From Muribaculaceae bacterium (lineage in GTDB: Bacteria > Bacillota > Clostridia > Lachnospirales > Lachnospiraceae): a stretch of DNA of 64,000 nt. Shown in pieces: positions 52,759 through 62,237 of this stretch. The notes under the pieces are model-generated. The model did not search any database. It was not told the origin of the DNA and worked only from the letters and a program-made list of their open reading frames with translations. Position 1 is the stretch's first letter, and the number at the start of each line of letters is the position of its first letter. The DNA lies in NCBI GenBank assembly GCA_023666425.1, contig JAMPCA010000002.1:186001-250000 (forward strand). Reading direction: 5' to 3'. The position numbers were made by a program, and so were the translations under genes.

Positions 52759-54723
52759 TTACTGTGCCTGCTGTTGCGCCAGCTCCTCACGGATTGCCTT
52801 TGTGCGAATCTCTTCGCTGATCTGCGCGATAAAATCCGCCAGCGGCTTTACGCCCTCGTCGCCTGCAAAGCGGCTCCGCACGGATACCGTCCGGTCCGTC
52901 TCCTCCTGCTGCCCAACCACAAGCATATAGGGCAGCTTGTCAAGACGCGCCTCGCGAATCTTATAACCAATTTTTTCCGAGCGGGTATCCACAGTCACAT
53001 CTATCCCGTTCGCCTTCAGTTCCTTCTCTACCTCTTGGGCGTAATCCATATATTTGTCAGAAATCGGCAGCACTCTCACCTGCTCCGGGCACAGCCATGT
53101 GGGGAACTTGCCCGCATAGTGCTCAATCAGCCACGCAAGAGTCCTCTCATAACAGCCCAGGGAAGTACGGTGAATGATGTAGGGGCGCTTTTTCTCCCCA
53201 TCCGCATCGATATAGTACATATCGAAATTCTCAGCGATCGCGCAGTCAAGCTGGATCGTCACCATCGTATCCTCCTTGCCGTATACGTTTTTCGCCTGAA
53301 TGTCGATTTTGGGTCCGTAAAAGGCGGCTTCTCCATCCTCCTCCACAAATGGTACCTGCTTCTCCACCAGAATCTTGCGGAGCATTGCCTGCGTTCCCTC
53401 CCAGTACTCTTCGTCGCCGAGATACTTTTTCCTGTTGTCCGGATCCCACTTGGAAAGCCTGTAGGTCACCTCATTCTGCAGCCCCAGCGTGGAGAGAATA
53501 TAGTAATTTAAATCGAAGCAGGCCTTGAGTTCCTCCTCGCACTGGTCGGGACGAATCACATTGTGTCCCTCGGAAATCGTGAACTGGCGCACCCGGGTAA
53601 GTCCGTGCATCTCCCCCGAATCCTCATTGCGGAACAGGGTCGAAGTCTCACCCATGCGGTAGGGCAGATCGCGGTAGGAACGCTGCTCGTTTTTATAACA
53701 GTAATACTGGAACGGACAGGTCATAGGACGAAGCGCCATCGCATCCTCGCTGTCGGGATCTCCCAAAACAAACATGCCGTCCAGATAGTGATCCCAGTGG
53801 CCGGAAATCTTGTAGAGATCGGATTTCGCCATAAACGGCGTTTTCGTGCGGACATAACCCCACTCCTGATCCTCCAGATCCTCAATCCAGCGCTGCAGCT
53901 TCATAATCATCTTTGTTCCCTTCGGCAGCAAAAGCGGCAGACCCTGCCCGACCACGTCCACCGTGGTAAACAGTCCCATCTCCCGTCCCAGCTTATTGTG
54001 ATCCCTGAGCTTTGCATCCTCCAGCTTCGCCAGATATGCTTTAAGCTCATCCTTTTTGTTGAAAGCCGTGCCGTAGATTCTCTGCAGGCGCGCCTTGTCC
54101 GAATCCCCGCGCCAGTATGCCATGGACGAGGACAGAAGCTTGTATGCCTTTACGCCCTTTGTACTCATCAGATGCGGTCCCGCGCACAGATCCACAAAAC
54201 CTCCCTGATCATAGAAGGAGATCTCCGCCCCGTCCGGCAGATTCTCGATCAGCTCTACCTTATAGGGCTCGTTTTTCTCCTGCATGAAGCGGACAGCCTC
54301 CGCCTTCGGCAGGGTAAAGCGCGTGATCTCATGTCCCTCTTTGATAATCTTCTTCATCTCCTCCTCCAGCTTATCCAGATCCTCTCTGGAAAACGGGGCA
54401 GAATCGAAATCGTAGTAAAAACCGTCTTCAATGGCAGGGCCGATCGTCACTTTTGCCTCCGGAAAAAGACGCTTGACCGCCTCCGCCAAAATATGGGAGG
54501 CCGTATGGCGTATCACCCGAAGCCCCTCCCTGTCATTTGCTGTCACAATATTCAGTTCGCAGTCATGCTCCAGCACTGTCCGCAGATCCACGATCTCGCC
54601 GTTCACCTCTCCGGCGCAGGCGGCTCTTGCCAGTCCCTCGCTGATATCACCCGCAATCTCATAGATGCTTTTCGGCCCGCTGTACTCCTTTACAGAGCCA
54701 TCCTTCAATGTAATCTTCATCAT
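52759..54723 (-). CDS. thrS: threonine-tRNA ligase
   Basis: A 654-residue class II synthetase charging tRNA-Thr. Order: TGS domain (1-60), editing/SAD domain with RHTASHILAEAVKRLFP near 70 and DLCAGPHL near 180, catalytic core with RPMTCPFQYYCYKNEQRSYR (Zn-binding Cys), GEMHGLTRVRQFT and HRTSLGCYERTLAWLIEHYAG, and the anticodon-binding domain (about 545-640). The ATG after AAGGAGATTTTTG is used (two adjacent ATGs). Its transcript begins at a T-box leader and passes through a 67-residue gene, 15 bases before thrS. Confidence 0.96.
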   Translation of the reverse strand: MMKITLKDGSVKEYSGPKSIYEIAGDISEGLARAACAGEVNGEIVDLRTVLEHDCELNIVTANDREGLRVIRHTASHILAEAVKRLFPEAKVTIGPAIEDGFYYDFDSAPFSREDLDKLEEEMKKIIKEGHEITRFTLPKAEAVRFMQEKNEPYKVELIENLPDGAEISFYDQGGFVDLCAGPHLMSTKGVKAYKLLSSSMAYWRGDSDKARLQRIYGTAFNKKDELKAYLAKLEDAKLRDHNKLGREMGLFTTVDVVGQGLPLLLPKGTKMIMKLQRWIEDLEDQEWGYVRTKTPFMAKSDLYKISGHWDHYLDGMFVLGDPDSEDAMALRPMTCPFQYYCYKNEQRSYRDLPYRMGETSTLFRNEDSGEMHGLTRVRQFTISEGHNVIRPDQCEEELKACFDLNYYILSTLGLQNEVTYRLSKWDPDNRKKYLGDEEYWEGTQAMLRKILVEKQVPFVEEDGEAAFYGPKIDIQAKNVYGKEDTMVTIQLDCAIAENFDMYYIDADGEKKRPYIIHRTSLGCYERTLAWLIEHYAGKFPTWLCPEQVRVLPISDKYMDYAQEVEKELKANGIDVTVDTRSEKIGYKIREARLDKLPYMLVVGQQEETDRTVSVRSRFAGDEGVKPLADFIAQISEEIRTKAIREELAQQQAQ

Positions 54724-54738
54724 CAAAAATCTCCTTGT

Positions 54739-54942
54739 CTATTCTTCCTCTTCCATATCCTCCACTCCATAATGGTGATGCGCCCCGTTGCCGTTCCCGC
54801 AGCAGATCGACTTGCGCGGCGAGACCAGCATTCCAAGCACACAGCCCGCCAGCGCGGCAATGACCAGTAAAAGCGTCTGCTCCTTTCGCGTGATGCTGAT
54901 GATCTCTGACATAGTTTCTCCATACTCTCTGATTTTTTTCAT
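54739..54942 (-). CDS. small membrane protein between T-box and thrS
   Basis: A 67-residue protein: a short basic start, one membrane helix (about 22-43, TLLLVIAALAGCVLGMLVS), then a basic turn, CCGNGNG, HHH and an acidic end. It starts eight bases after AAAGGAGG and lies between the T-box terminator and thrS, so its expression should follow Thr-tRNA charging. The Cys and His residues after the helix could bind a metal, but this is speculation. Confidence 0.7.
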   Translation of the reverse strand: MKKIREYGETMSEIISITRKEQTLLLVIAALAGCVLGMLVSPRKSICCGNGNGAHHHYGVEDMEEEE

Positions 54943-54961
54943 GCTTTACCTCCTTTGATAC

Positions 54962-55238
54962 AAAAAATCCCCAGTATCAGAAAACTGATACCGGGGACGA
55001 CAAACAAAGTTACCGTGGTTCCACCCACATTCTTTCCATACGCACACTTATGGAAACTCTTTCGACGATAACGGAGTCACCGTGCCGGATTGGGGCCGCT
55101 TCGAGCTGGTCTTCAACATGCTTCCGGCTGAATGCTCACACCACCCGGCACACCGGGGCATTCCTCTCTGAAACCTTCCACATATCTACTCGTCTCTTCT
55201 TCGCTTTCTCTGTATGCAAATGTAAAATCTCCTGAATG
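54962..55238 (-). promoter_or_regulatory. T-box riboswitch leader for threonine
   Basis: The leader reads, on the minus strand, from about 55238 to 54962. Stem I contains AGTA and GAAGACCAG, where the ACC at 55110-55108 (a Thr codon) fits the specifier position. The T-box sequence GGGTGGAACCACGG lies at 55026-55013; TGGA is the tRNA 3'-end-binding bulge. It is followed by the terminator at 54996-54969. Uncharged tRNA-Thr should favour read-through into the small gene and thrS. This fills the only gene-free stretch longer than 300 bases in the window. Confidence 0.92.
54969..54996 (-). terminator. T-box-controlled intrinsic terminator
   Basis: A 12-bp stem (CCCCGGTATCAG on the minus strand, one G-U pair) with a TTTT loop and a TTTTTT run after it. 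It is the terminator alternative to the T-box antiterminator. Confidence 0.9.
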
Positions 55239-55244
55239 TACTTT

Positions 55245-55274
55245 ATTATATACCGGTGAAGCCGTATTTGTCAA
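55245..55274 (-). promoter_or_regulatory. consensus sigma-A promoter of the thrS leader
   Basis: TTGACA, an 18-base spacer and TATAAT on the minus strand, both boxes perfect. The -35 box lies just before the end of the SEC-C gene. Confidence 0.85.
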
Positions 55275-55286
55275 TCCTCAAAAGCC

Positions 55287-55787
55287 CTATCTGCCGCAGC
55301 AGTACTTGTACTTCTTGCCGCTTCCGCAGGGGCATGGCTCGTTGCGGCCGGTTTTTTTGCCCACCACCACGGTGCCTGACTTCTTCTGCTCTAAATACAG
55401 CTGCTTTTGCGTCTCCTTGTCGTAGATATCGTCCCACATCGGAAGATCGTACAGCCAGTCTGCATTCGCCTTCACCATATTCTTGTACAGCTTTTCCTTG
55501 TCGAAGGCCAGACTCACATGCGTCTCCTCGTCCATCGTCTCGATCGGATTCTCCTCGATCAGACTCTCATTGATTCCGTCCAGAAATCCCGCCATCTCTA
55601 AAATGGACAGCCCGTACTTTTCCGCGAGCTCCCTGACGCTGCCCTCCACTACCTCATCCGGATTCACCAGCAGCTTCTCATATACACCCTTTTCCAGCTG
55701 GAAATACCTCTGCCAAAATCTCTGAAGCTCTCCCCGGTCTGCCTTTTCATTGTAAGCAATCGCCTGCCAGTCTTGTAAAATACCCAT
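55287..55787 (-). CDS. SEC-C motif protein
   Basis: A 166-residue protein with a C-terminal SEC-C zinc-binding motif ([18 protein letters not shown], residues about 148-165), the same motif found at the end of SecA. The first 130 residues are helical and acidic ([42 protein letters not shown]), as in clostridial proteins of this type. No catalytic motif. A role in protein export or ribosome-linked chaperoning is possible but unproven. It ends just before the thrS promoter. Confidence 0.85.
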   Translation of the reverse strand: MGILQDWQAIAYNEKADRGELQRFWQRYFQLEKGVYEKLLVNPDEVVEGSVRELAEKYGLSILEMAGFLDGINESLIEENPIETMDEETHVSLAFDKEKLYKNMVKANADWLYDLPMWDDIYDKETQKQLYLEQKKSGTVVVGKKTGRNEPCPCGSGKKYKYCCGR

Positions 55788-55918
55788 GTCTCTACCACCT
55801 TATCAGATACGAATTTGCGCTTGTCCACAAGCGCATGGTTATTATATCAAATTCCCCTCCATTTTCCAAGCCCTATTTTCTTTCGGCAGGGAATTTTGTA
55901 TACAAAATTCCACCTTCA

Positions 55919-55947
55919 TTGACAGCAGACTCCTTTTCCGCTATGAT
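55919..55947 (+). promoter_or_regulatory. sigma-A promoter of the small membrane protein gene
   Basis: TTGACA, a 17-base spacer and TATGAT, 30 bases before the start codon at 55978. Confidence 0.75.
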
Positions 55948-55977
55948 AAGAACAATCTGTTTTGAAAAGGAGCCGCC

Positions 55978-56208
55978 ATGAAAAAAGGAAAACGCATACT
56001 CGCCATCATTGGCATTCTGTTTTTAGTTTCACTCTACATCATCACCCTCATCTGTGCCATCACAGACAACACCGGCACCATGCAGCTATTCTTTGCCTCT
56101 GTGGTTGCCACGGTGATGATTCCTGCGCTCATCTGGGCTTACACCTTCATCTACAGACTCATAAAGGACGGTCACGCAGACCATGAAAAAGAAGAGCAGG
56201 ATTCCTAG
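55978..56208 (+). CDS. small two-helix membrane protein, function unknown
   Basis: A 76-residue protein with two membrane helices (about 8-29, ILAIIGILFLVSLYIITLI, and 38-60) and a charged tail (KDGHADHEKEEQ). Start follows AAAAGGAG with a good promoter, so it is likely real. No family recognised. Its last four bases overlap the end of the convergent exonuclease gene. Confidence 0.72.
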   Translation: MKKGKRILAIIGILFLVSLYIITLICAITDNTGTMQLFFASVVATVMIPALIWAYTFIYRLIKDGHADHEKEEQDS

Positions 56209-56885
56209 CCGGGCATTGTAAAACGGCACTGCGGAAATGTACTGCAGCCCCAGAACTCACCGTATTTTCCGTTCCGCTTCTTCATAGGGCTTCCACAGCG
56301 TTCGCACAGCCGGATTCCCGACTGCTTCCGCCGCTGGGGCAAAAGCTCCCTGCCGAGACACTCAAATACCTTCTGGTTCATTCGACAGTCGTTCAGCGCA
56401 CGGTGGGCGCCCTCCTGCAAAATCCCGTAATGTGCTGCAAGGTCTGTCAGCTTGTGGTGGGAAAGCTGGGGCAAAAGCTCCCTGCCAAGACACAGCGTAT
56501 CTATGTAAGCATTGCCGGGCAGCCCGCCGTAGAAGTTCTGACAGTCCCGGTAAATAAATTTCATGTCAAAGCTGTGGATATTGTGTCCTACGAGAATATT
56601 TTCCCCCGCAAACTCCAGAAAATCCGAAAGCACTTCCGGAAACTTCCGGGCGTCCCCTACCATATCGTCCGTAATATGGTTCACCGCGCTCGCCCCATAG
56701 GGAATTTTTCTTCCGGGATTCACAAGGGAGGTAAACTCCGCCTCCACACTTCCATTCTTTACCCTGATCCCTGAAATCTCGATGACCTCGTCCGTGGCGG
56801 CTGAGATTCCCGTCGTCTCCAGATCGAAAACCACATAATCCGCCACATACTTATTCAGTCTTTTTCCCTTTGTGCTTCCAAGCAT
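56205..56885 (-). CDS. DnaQ-like 3'-5' exonuclease with C-terminal zinc ribbon
   Basis: A 226-residue protein. Residues about 14-180 are a DEDDh exonuclease: FDLETTG (first Asp-Glu), VGHNIHSFD (second), and HRALND (His-Asp), most like the PolC-type proofreading domain. Residues about 193-222 are a topoisomerase-type zinc ribbon with CERCGSPM and WGCSTFPQC, which binds DNA. The pair suggests a stand-alone DNA exonuclease for repair or proofreading. It follows the vWA gene by 75 bases but appears separate. Confidence 0.88.
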   Translation of the reverse strand: MLGSTKGKRLNKYVADYVVFDLETTGISAATDEVIEISGIRVKNGSVEAEFTSLVNPGRKIPYGASAVNHITDDMVGDARKFPEVLSDFLEFAGENILVGHNIHSFDMKFIYRDCQNFYGGLPGNAYIDTLCLGRELLPQLSHHKLTDLAAHYGILQEGAHRALNDCRMNQKVFECLGRELLPQRRKQSGIRLCERCGSPMKKRNGKYGEFWGCSTFPQCRFTMPG

Positions 56886-56959
56886 TCCCGCTTTTCCTCC
56901 CTGTGTCCGCCTAAACAGGCGTTATCCTGTATCTGCCCGCATCCGCCTGCGCGGACTTT

Positions 56960-59900
56960 CTACTGCTGCCTCTGATCCTTCTTTTTCAGCAGCGCCGAGG
57001 TGTCCAGTGTCTGGGGCGCGGATTTCTTCCTGTCCCTCTTCTTCTCCTTCGGCGGCTTTTTTTCCTTTTCGGGCGGCTGCGCCACAGCCTCTTTGACTGG
57101 CTCCGCCACAGAAGGCAGGGGCTCTCTTTTTTCCTTTTTCCCGCTCTTTCTCTCCCTCACCCGGCGCGCAAGACTCCGGTAAAGCTTTGTATCCTGCGGC
57201 AGGAAATGAAAACGGCGGAAAGCGATATCCATGACAAACCAGAGGACTGCCAGCAGAATCAGCCATTTTGCCAGCTCATACCTCTCCCTCGTCTCACTTT
57301 TTCTCTGCTTCCAGAAATCTTCATCCGGCTCCAGCATTCTTCCGTAATTCTCCACAAATTTGAGAAATGCCGCCGCGCTGACCCGGAACTTGTATTCGTC
57401 AGAGTACTGTACCACGGCCGCCGTAGTGACTGCGTTGCTGATCTCCCCGTCGTCGATGCGGCGCACACTCAGATTATACACCCCGCTCATATCCGTGTCC
57501 AGTTTCGTCTCATACTGTCCCGGCGCGGTAGCGGTCAGCTCCGCCGTGTTCGTATTGCCCTCCGGATCGGTGTACACGGCCTCCACTTTCGTCTTTTCCC
57601 CGTAATCCAGCGCCCGGTAACTGATCTTCGTCACGCCGTGCGCCGTGACCACATCTGCGGAATCCTCCCCGATGCCGGCGTTTCCCGTGCTGTAGTCCAC
57701 GATGCGCCTCCAGAGCGCGGCATAATCCTCCTGCCCCGCAAAGCCGGACGTCCACTGGTTGGTCACATCTGTATTCCATGCCACCGTGTGTCCCAGTCCA
57801 TACTGCATGACTGTGAGCACCGGATCGTCCTTCTCAGATGCGATGAGCTGTCTTGCAGAGTTCTTCGGCGTCGCACTGACATAGCCATACAGAATCGGCC
57901 AGCCCTCTGCAAAAAGCCCCCTCGTAATCTCATTTCCGCCATTCACTGCCAGCGCAAATTCACCGTTTTGCAGATAAGTATCGCCGCTTAAGAATACCTC
58001 CTGCGCAAAAATCTTCGGAATGTCCTCTGCCATATCCGAGTAGTAGTAGCGGCCGCCGCAGCTCTCCGCAATCTGCTCTAAAAGCCGGTTATCCGCAGAA
58101 CTCCCCACGCCTACAGTAGACAGGGTCACATCTGCATCCTTATATGCCGCCGTCACATCGCCGTAATTGCTTGTCTCCCCCTGCCCGTCCGTCAAAAGCA
58201 CTACATGACGGATATCGGCCTCACATTCTGTTACCTCCTTAAGCGCCGCCCAGAGGGAAGGCTTGATCGTTGTCCCGCCGCCCTCCGCCACCGTCTCGAT
58301 TTTATCCTTAATCTCCTGCTTATCCTCGCAAAGCGTGGGTTTGACCACCCACTCATAGCGGTCGTCAAAAGTCAGCACGCCCACATAATCCGAGCTTCGC
58401 AGCTGATCCACCGCCGTCTCCGCAGCCGTGATCGCCAGATCCAGATTGGTAGCGCCGCTTCCCAGATCCTCACTCATACTTCCAGAATGGTCAATGACCA
58501 TCACCATCACCATGGAAGGAATCTCATTCACGCCCCGCAGCTGCATATCCACCGGAAGCACCTGCTCCAGCACACTCTCCCTGTAGCCCCCGAGCGCAAA
58601 GCTGTCCTCGCCGCCACAGCAGATAAGACCATTGCCGTAATCCTTAACATAGGCCTCCACATGCTCCAGAAAGCCCTCCGGCAGATCTGCCAGATAGACA
58701 TTTTCAAGGATAATACTCTTGTAATTTAAAAGAGTCTCCAGCGTATCCGGGGCATTGATCGCAGACACGGTGTTGTATTTGACATTCACGGCGCTAAGAA
58801 GCTCCTCAAACTGCCCGCTGTCTTCACCCATGCCGGACACCAGAAGTACCTTCGGCGCGGACTCCACGACCGAATACGCGTGATAGCTGTTGTTTTCCTC
58901 ACAGCCGTCCCCGGGAGCTGCCACCCTGACCTCGAAGCTCTCCATATTTTCGCCCTCAACCTTCTGGCGGAATTTGAACTGGTTCGTCCCGGAATTCAGG
59001 TGGACGCTGTAGGCTTCTGTCTGTATGGTGCCCGACCAGACCTGAAGCTCGGCGTCTGTCTCGTAATTGCTCTCCACTGTCACCGTCATCGTGTAGGCGT
59101 CCCCGGGATGCAGATAGCTCGGAAGCTCCACATTTTCCATGTAGACGTCTTTCTTCACACTCACCTCGTAAGTCTTTGCCAGAAGCTCAATCCTGCGGGA
59201 TACAAGGGCAGAGGCCGCACCTGTGATATCCCCCTTCGTCTCCTTCCCGTCGGTCAGAATGACGATTCTCCCCGCGCCGTCTGCCGGAATCATGGCAAGC
59301 GCACGGGAAACCGCCTCCTCAAAATTCGTGGCGGTCTTATCCGGCAGGGACATAATCCCTGAAAAATGATTCTCTTCCGTCAAGAACTGCTCCACCAGCG
59401 AATTTTTCCCAAAGGTGACAATGCCGTAACGGTTATCCTTTGGCATCTTCTGCAGGGCAGATTTCACCTCCGACTCCATCTGCGAAAGATTCTCCGCGTT
59501 GCTGTTGGAGATATCCACAAGAAAGACCGTCGTGTTGGCGGACTCCCTCTTATGGATCCCCACATTGCAGAGAGCCAGAATCAGCAGGACGAAAAGAACC
59601 GCCCTCACCGCAGGATAGAATTTTCCCCGGCAGCGCATCTGCCGCACATAAAGAATCCACTCCAGAACCAAAAGAAGTAAGATGACTACGAGCAGCACAT
59701 TCCGCAGCTGCTTTTTCACAAGCCTGCTGCTGTACTCCCCCTCGCCGGCCGTTCCCCCGGCGGTCAGCCGTCCCTCCGACTGGCTGGCGGCAAAGCGCAC
59801 CACATAAGCTTCTCTCTGCTCCTTTGGCCCCACCTCGTAGAGCCCTGCTTTCGCTGTGTCCGCCTCTAAGCTGCTCACGTCAAAGTCTGCCTGCGGGTGA

Positions 59901-61384
59901 AATATCACCTCTTCCCCTGCCTCGTAGGTATTGTCCGCCAAGAGCGAAGTATCCCCCAAAAAAGCTACGGCATTGGAGATGAACACCGGGAATTCCGCCG
60001 TCAGCGGGAAATCCGACTCCCGTATATCAAAACCCGCGACAATGATTTTCACACCGTCTTTCTCCCCGTAATATCCGGCGCATTCCTCCCCTGCCCAGAG
60101 AAAACCCGTGCCCCACGCGGGAAGGTCGTAGATTTTTGTCTCATTGACTCCGATGGTAAAGTCGGGCAGCCCCGCCGTCAGGTCACAGCCGGACACCGTA
60201 AGCAGCACATTTTCCTTTGTCCCCACCGCATTCTCACTGTCGGCAAAGACCATGCGGCTCACATCTGCCGCCGGGTCTGCGCCCGCATCATAAATCTGTA
60301 CGGCATCCGTTTCCGCCGCGGCCGCACTCTCAGACTTTGCCAGACTTTTTCCGGTGGCCGCCTGATAGGCCTTCTCGATGTATGTGTTGCCGGAGCCGAT
60401 CAGCACCGCCTCGATCTGGCTTGCCTGATCTGCCACAGCGTAGGCTGTATTGTCCGCCGCAAGCGAATCCCCGCCGCCTGCGCCCGCAAAGCGCACCGAG
60501 GACAGCTCGCTCTTCAGGGGCTGTTTGTCCCAGTCAAATTTGTCAAAATAGCACAGACTCGTCTCGTCCGCCGCAAGCGTCACCTGCCGGATCTGCACCA
60601 GCTTTTCCCCCGCGTAGAGGCTGATTTCCAAATCTGCGGACACGTCGCTATAGTTCGTGAGGCTCGCGGCCGCCACACAGCCCTCCTGCTCTGCATAGGA
60701 GAGAAAATTGACTGCCACATTGTTCACAGCCTTCCCCATGACCTGCACCCCGGCATCAAAATATTCCGAAAAGCTCATCGCAGACTCTGCCCCGTTTCCG
60801 TCGGTAAAGACAATGACAGAAGCCGCCGTATCCTGCTGGGCGCCCCGCAGCGTGTCCACCACACTCTCTGCGTCTTTAAGGTTTCCCTCGCCGTCACAGC
60901 ATTCCAGCGCATCCAGCACTCCGTAAAGACTCCCCTTGTCCTTCGAGGCCACCGCCAGAAGCTGCGTCCCCCTGCAATCGTTTGCCAGCACTGAAAAAGC
61001 GGTTTCCTCCGACGCCGCAATCAGGCTTTTTGCTTCTTCAACTGCCTCAGAAAGCCTGCTTTTTCCAGTTCCCGCATCGTGCTGCATACTGCCGCTGGTA
61101 TCCATGACAAGAATCACGTTTCCCCGGCTCACGCCCTCTCTGTGCAGATAGGGCGACATGAGCGCAAGCACCATGAGCAGCAGAATCAAAATCTGTACAT
61201 ACATCAGAATATTGTGAATAAATTTTTCCAGAAAAGTCTTTGACTGCTGGTTCCTGAATATTTTTTCCCACAATAAATTGGAGGAATTCCGGTAATCCTT
61301 TCCCTTCGGTTTCAGCAAATATAAAATTATCACCACCGGAACAGTCAGTAAAAACGCCAGCGGCCACATACTTTCAAATATCAT
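56960..61384 (-). CDS. BatA-like membrane protein with three vWA domains
   Basis: A 1474-residue protein. TM1 (8-24) and TM2 (56-77) match the BatA N-terminus; vWA 1 follows (MIDAS DTSGS at 95-99, TDGNG at 194). TM3 (563-580) and TM4 (591-608) precede vWA 2 (DISNS at 624-628, TATNF, TDGKE at 711). A glutamine-amidotransferase-like domain lies at about 845-950 (CCGGEDSFALGGY), then vWA 3 (DHSGS at 965-969, TDGQ at 1065). A beta-rich region (1150-1325), TM5 (1371-1390) and a basic Lys/Pro tail finish it. All three MIDAS motifs look able to bind metal. It looks like a fusion of a BatA-type and a YfbK/GATase-type protein. The start overlaps the DUF58 end by 11 bases. Confidence 0.88.
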   Translation of the reverse strand: MIFESMWPLAFLLTVPVVIILYLLKPKGKDYRNSSNLLWEKIFRNQQSKTFLEKFIHNILMYVQILILLLMVLALMSPYLHREGVSRGNVILVMDTSGSMQHDAGTGKSRLSEAVEEAKSLIAASEETAFSVLANDCRGTQLLAVASKDKGSLYGVLDALECCDGEGNLKDAESVVDTLRGAQQDTAASVIVFTDGNGAESAMSFSEYFDAGVQVMGKAVNNVAVNFLSYAEQEGCVAAASLTNYSDVSADLEISLYAGEKLVQIRQVTLAADETSLCYFDKFDWDKQPLKSELSSVRFAGAGGGDSLAADNTAYAVADQASQIEAVLIGSGNTYIEKAYQAATGKSLAKSESAAAAETDAVQIYDAGADPAADVSRMVFADSENAVGTKENVLLTVSGCDLTAGLPDFTIGVNETKIYDLPAWGTGFLWAGEECAGYYGEKDGVKIIVAGFDIRESDFPLTAEFPVFISNAVAFLGDTSLLADNTYEAGEEVIFHPQADFDVSSLEADTAKAGLYEVGPKEQREAYVVRFAASQSEGRLTAGGTAGEGEYSSRLVKKQLRNVLLVVILLLLVLEWILYVRQMRCRGKFYPAVRAVLFVLLILALCNVGIHKRESANTTVFLVDISNSNAENLSQMESEVKSALQKMPKDNRYGIVTFGKNSLVEQFLTEENHFSGIMSLPDKTATNFEEAVSRALAMIPADGAGRIVILTDGKETKGDITGAASALVSRRIELLAKTYEVSVKKDVYMENVELPSYLHPGDAYTMTVTVESNYETDAELQVWSGTIQTEAYSVHLNSGTNQFKFRQKVEGENMESFEVRVAAPGDGCEENNSYHAYSVVESAPKVLLVSGMGEDSGQFEELLSAVNVKYNTVSAINAPDTLETLLNYKSIILENVYLADLPEGFLEHVEAYVKDYGNGLICCGGEDSFALGGYRESVLEQVLPVDMQLRGVNEIPSMVMVMVIDHSGSMSEDLGSGATNLDLAITAAETAVDQLRSSDYVGVLTFDDRYEWVVKPTLCEDKQEIKDKIETVAEGGGTTIKPSLWAALKEVTECEADIRHVVLLTDGQGETSNYGDVTAAYKDADVTLSTVGVGSSADNRLLEQIAESCGGRYYYSDMAEDIPKIFAQEVFLSGDTYLQNGEFALAVNGGNEITRGLFAEGWPILYGYVSATPKNSARQLIASEKDDPVLTVMQYGLGHTVAWNTDVTNQWTSGFAGQEDYAALWRRIVDYSTGNAGIGEDSADVVTAHGVTKISYRALDYGEKTKVEAVYTDPEGNTNTAELTATAPGQYETKLDTDMSGVYNLSVRRIDDGEISNAVTTAAVVQYSDEYKFRVSAAAFLKFVENYGRMLEPDEDFWKQRKSETRERYELAKWLILLAVLWFVMDIAFRRFHFLPQDTKLYRSLARRVRERKSGKKEKREPLPSVAEPVKEAVAQPPEKEKKPPKEKKRDRKKSAPQTLDTSALLKKKDQRQQ

Positions 61385-62237
61385 AAATCACCCTTAAATC
61401 TTCAAATACAAGCTGGTTTCTGTCTTTTCCGGCATCGCAGAGCACATAGGAAAAGCACCCGTGCCTGAGACGGTTCACAAGAGCCGCAAGCTGGTTTTCA
61501 TAGGCGGCTATGGCCTGGGCGTCCACCGTCAGCCGCAGCGTACTCTCATCTTCGGAATCAATCAGATTGACCGCCCCCTCCAGCGTCACGGCAAGCTCCT
61601 CCGGCGCCAGCGTCTGCAGCACCACCGCCCGCTGCTTACGGTAATCGAGATACTGGATCAGCTTCTCGTAGGTACGGTTTTCCTCCAGCATGTCCCCGTG
61701 CAGAAAATCGCTGATGATCACCGTCACTCCCGGGCCTCTCACCTGCATTTTTTTTGCCGCCGCAAGCATGTCCACTTCCCCGGAAAAGTCGAGTGTCTCC
61801 AGCCAGCCGCGCACTTTGTAAAAGCCGTTTTTTCCACCGCTCACCGACAATGCATTTCCCATATGCTTCATATCGCAGAGCATAAGCCTGTCCATATTAT
61901 TGAGCGCAAGAAAGCCCACCACCGAAGCCAGATCCTTCGCCAGTTCCGCCTTGCTGTTCCCGCCGTAATCCATGGAGGCGCTGGTGTCAAGCAGCACAGA
62001 AACTACAGCCTCCTTCTCCTCCATAAACTCGCGGATATAGAGCTTGTCCAGTCTCGCGTACACATTCCAGTCCATGCGCCTTAAATCATCCCCCGGCATA
62101 TACTCCCTGAAATCTGAAAATTCGGCGGAGATTCCCTTATGCACAGACTTCCGGTTCCCGGACATATTGAGGCTGCTCTTGTGGTTCACAGCAAGCTGCA
62201 GCCGGGATAATGTATCATAAAGCTTCGCATCAAGCAT
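61374..62237 (-). CDS. DUF58 domain protein
   Basis: A 287-residue protein of the DUF58 family, a vWA-like fold that goes with MoxR ATPases. Seen: the family start around RKSVHKGISAEFSDFREYMPGDDLRRMDWNVYARLDKLYIREF (residues about 26-70) and a MIDAS-like LLDTSASM near 85. No membrane helix. It overlaps the MoxR gene by eight bases and the vWA gene by 11, so the three are tightly coupled. In studied systems MoxR and vWA proteins act as chaperone or metal-insertion pairs; the target here is unknown. Confidence 0.92.
   Translation of the reverse strand: MLDAKLYDTLSRLQLAVNHKSSLNMSGNRKSVHKGISAEFSDFREYMPGDDLRRMDWNVYARLDKLYIREFMEEKEAVVSVLLDTSASMDYGGNSKAELAKDLASVVGFLALNNMDRLMLCDMKHMGNALSVSGGKNGFYKVRGWLETLDFSGEVDMLAAAKKMQVRGPGVTVIISDFLHGDMLEENRTYEKLIQYLDYRKQRAVVLQTLAPEELAVTLEGAVNLIDSEDESTLRLTVDAQAIAAYENQLAALVNRLRHGCFSYVLCDAGKDRNQLVFEDLRVIYDI

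Noticed and set aside
53563-54870. 435-codon + strand frame opposite thrS
   Set aside because: Antisense to a well-conserved synthetase; no ribosome site or recognisable domain.
59897-60994. 365-codon + strand frame opposite the triple-vWA gene
   Set aside because: Shadow frame; the opposite strand carries intact vWA motifs.
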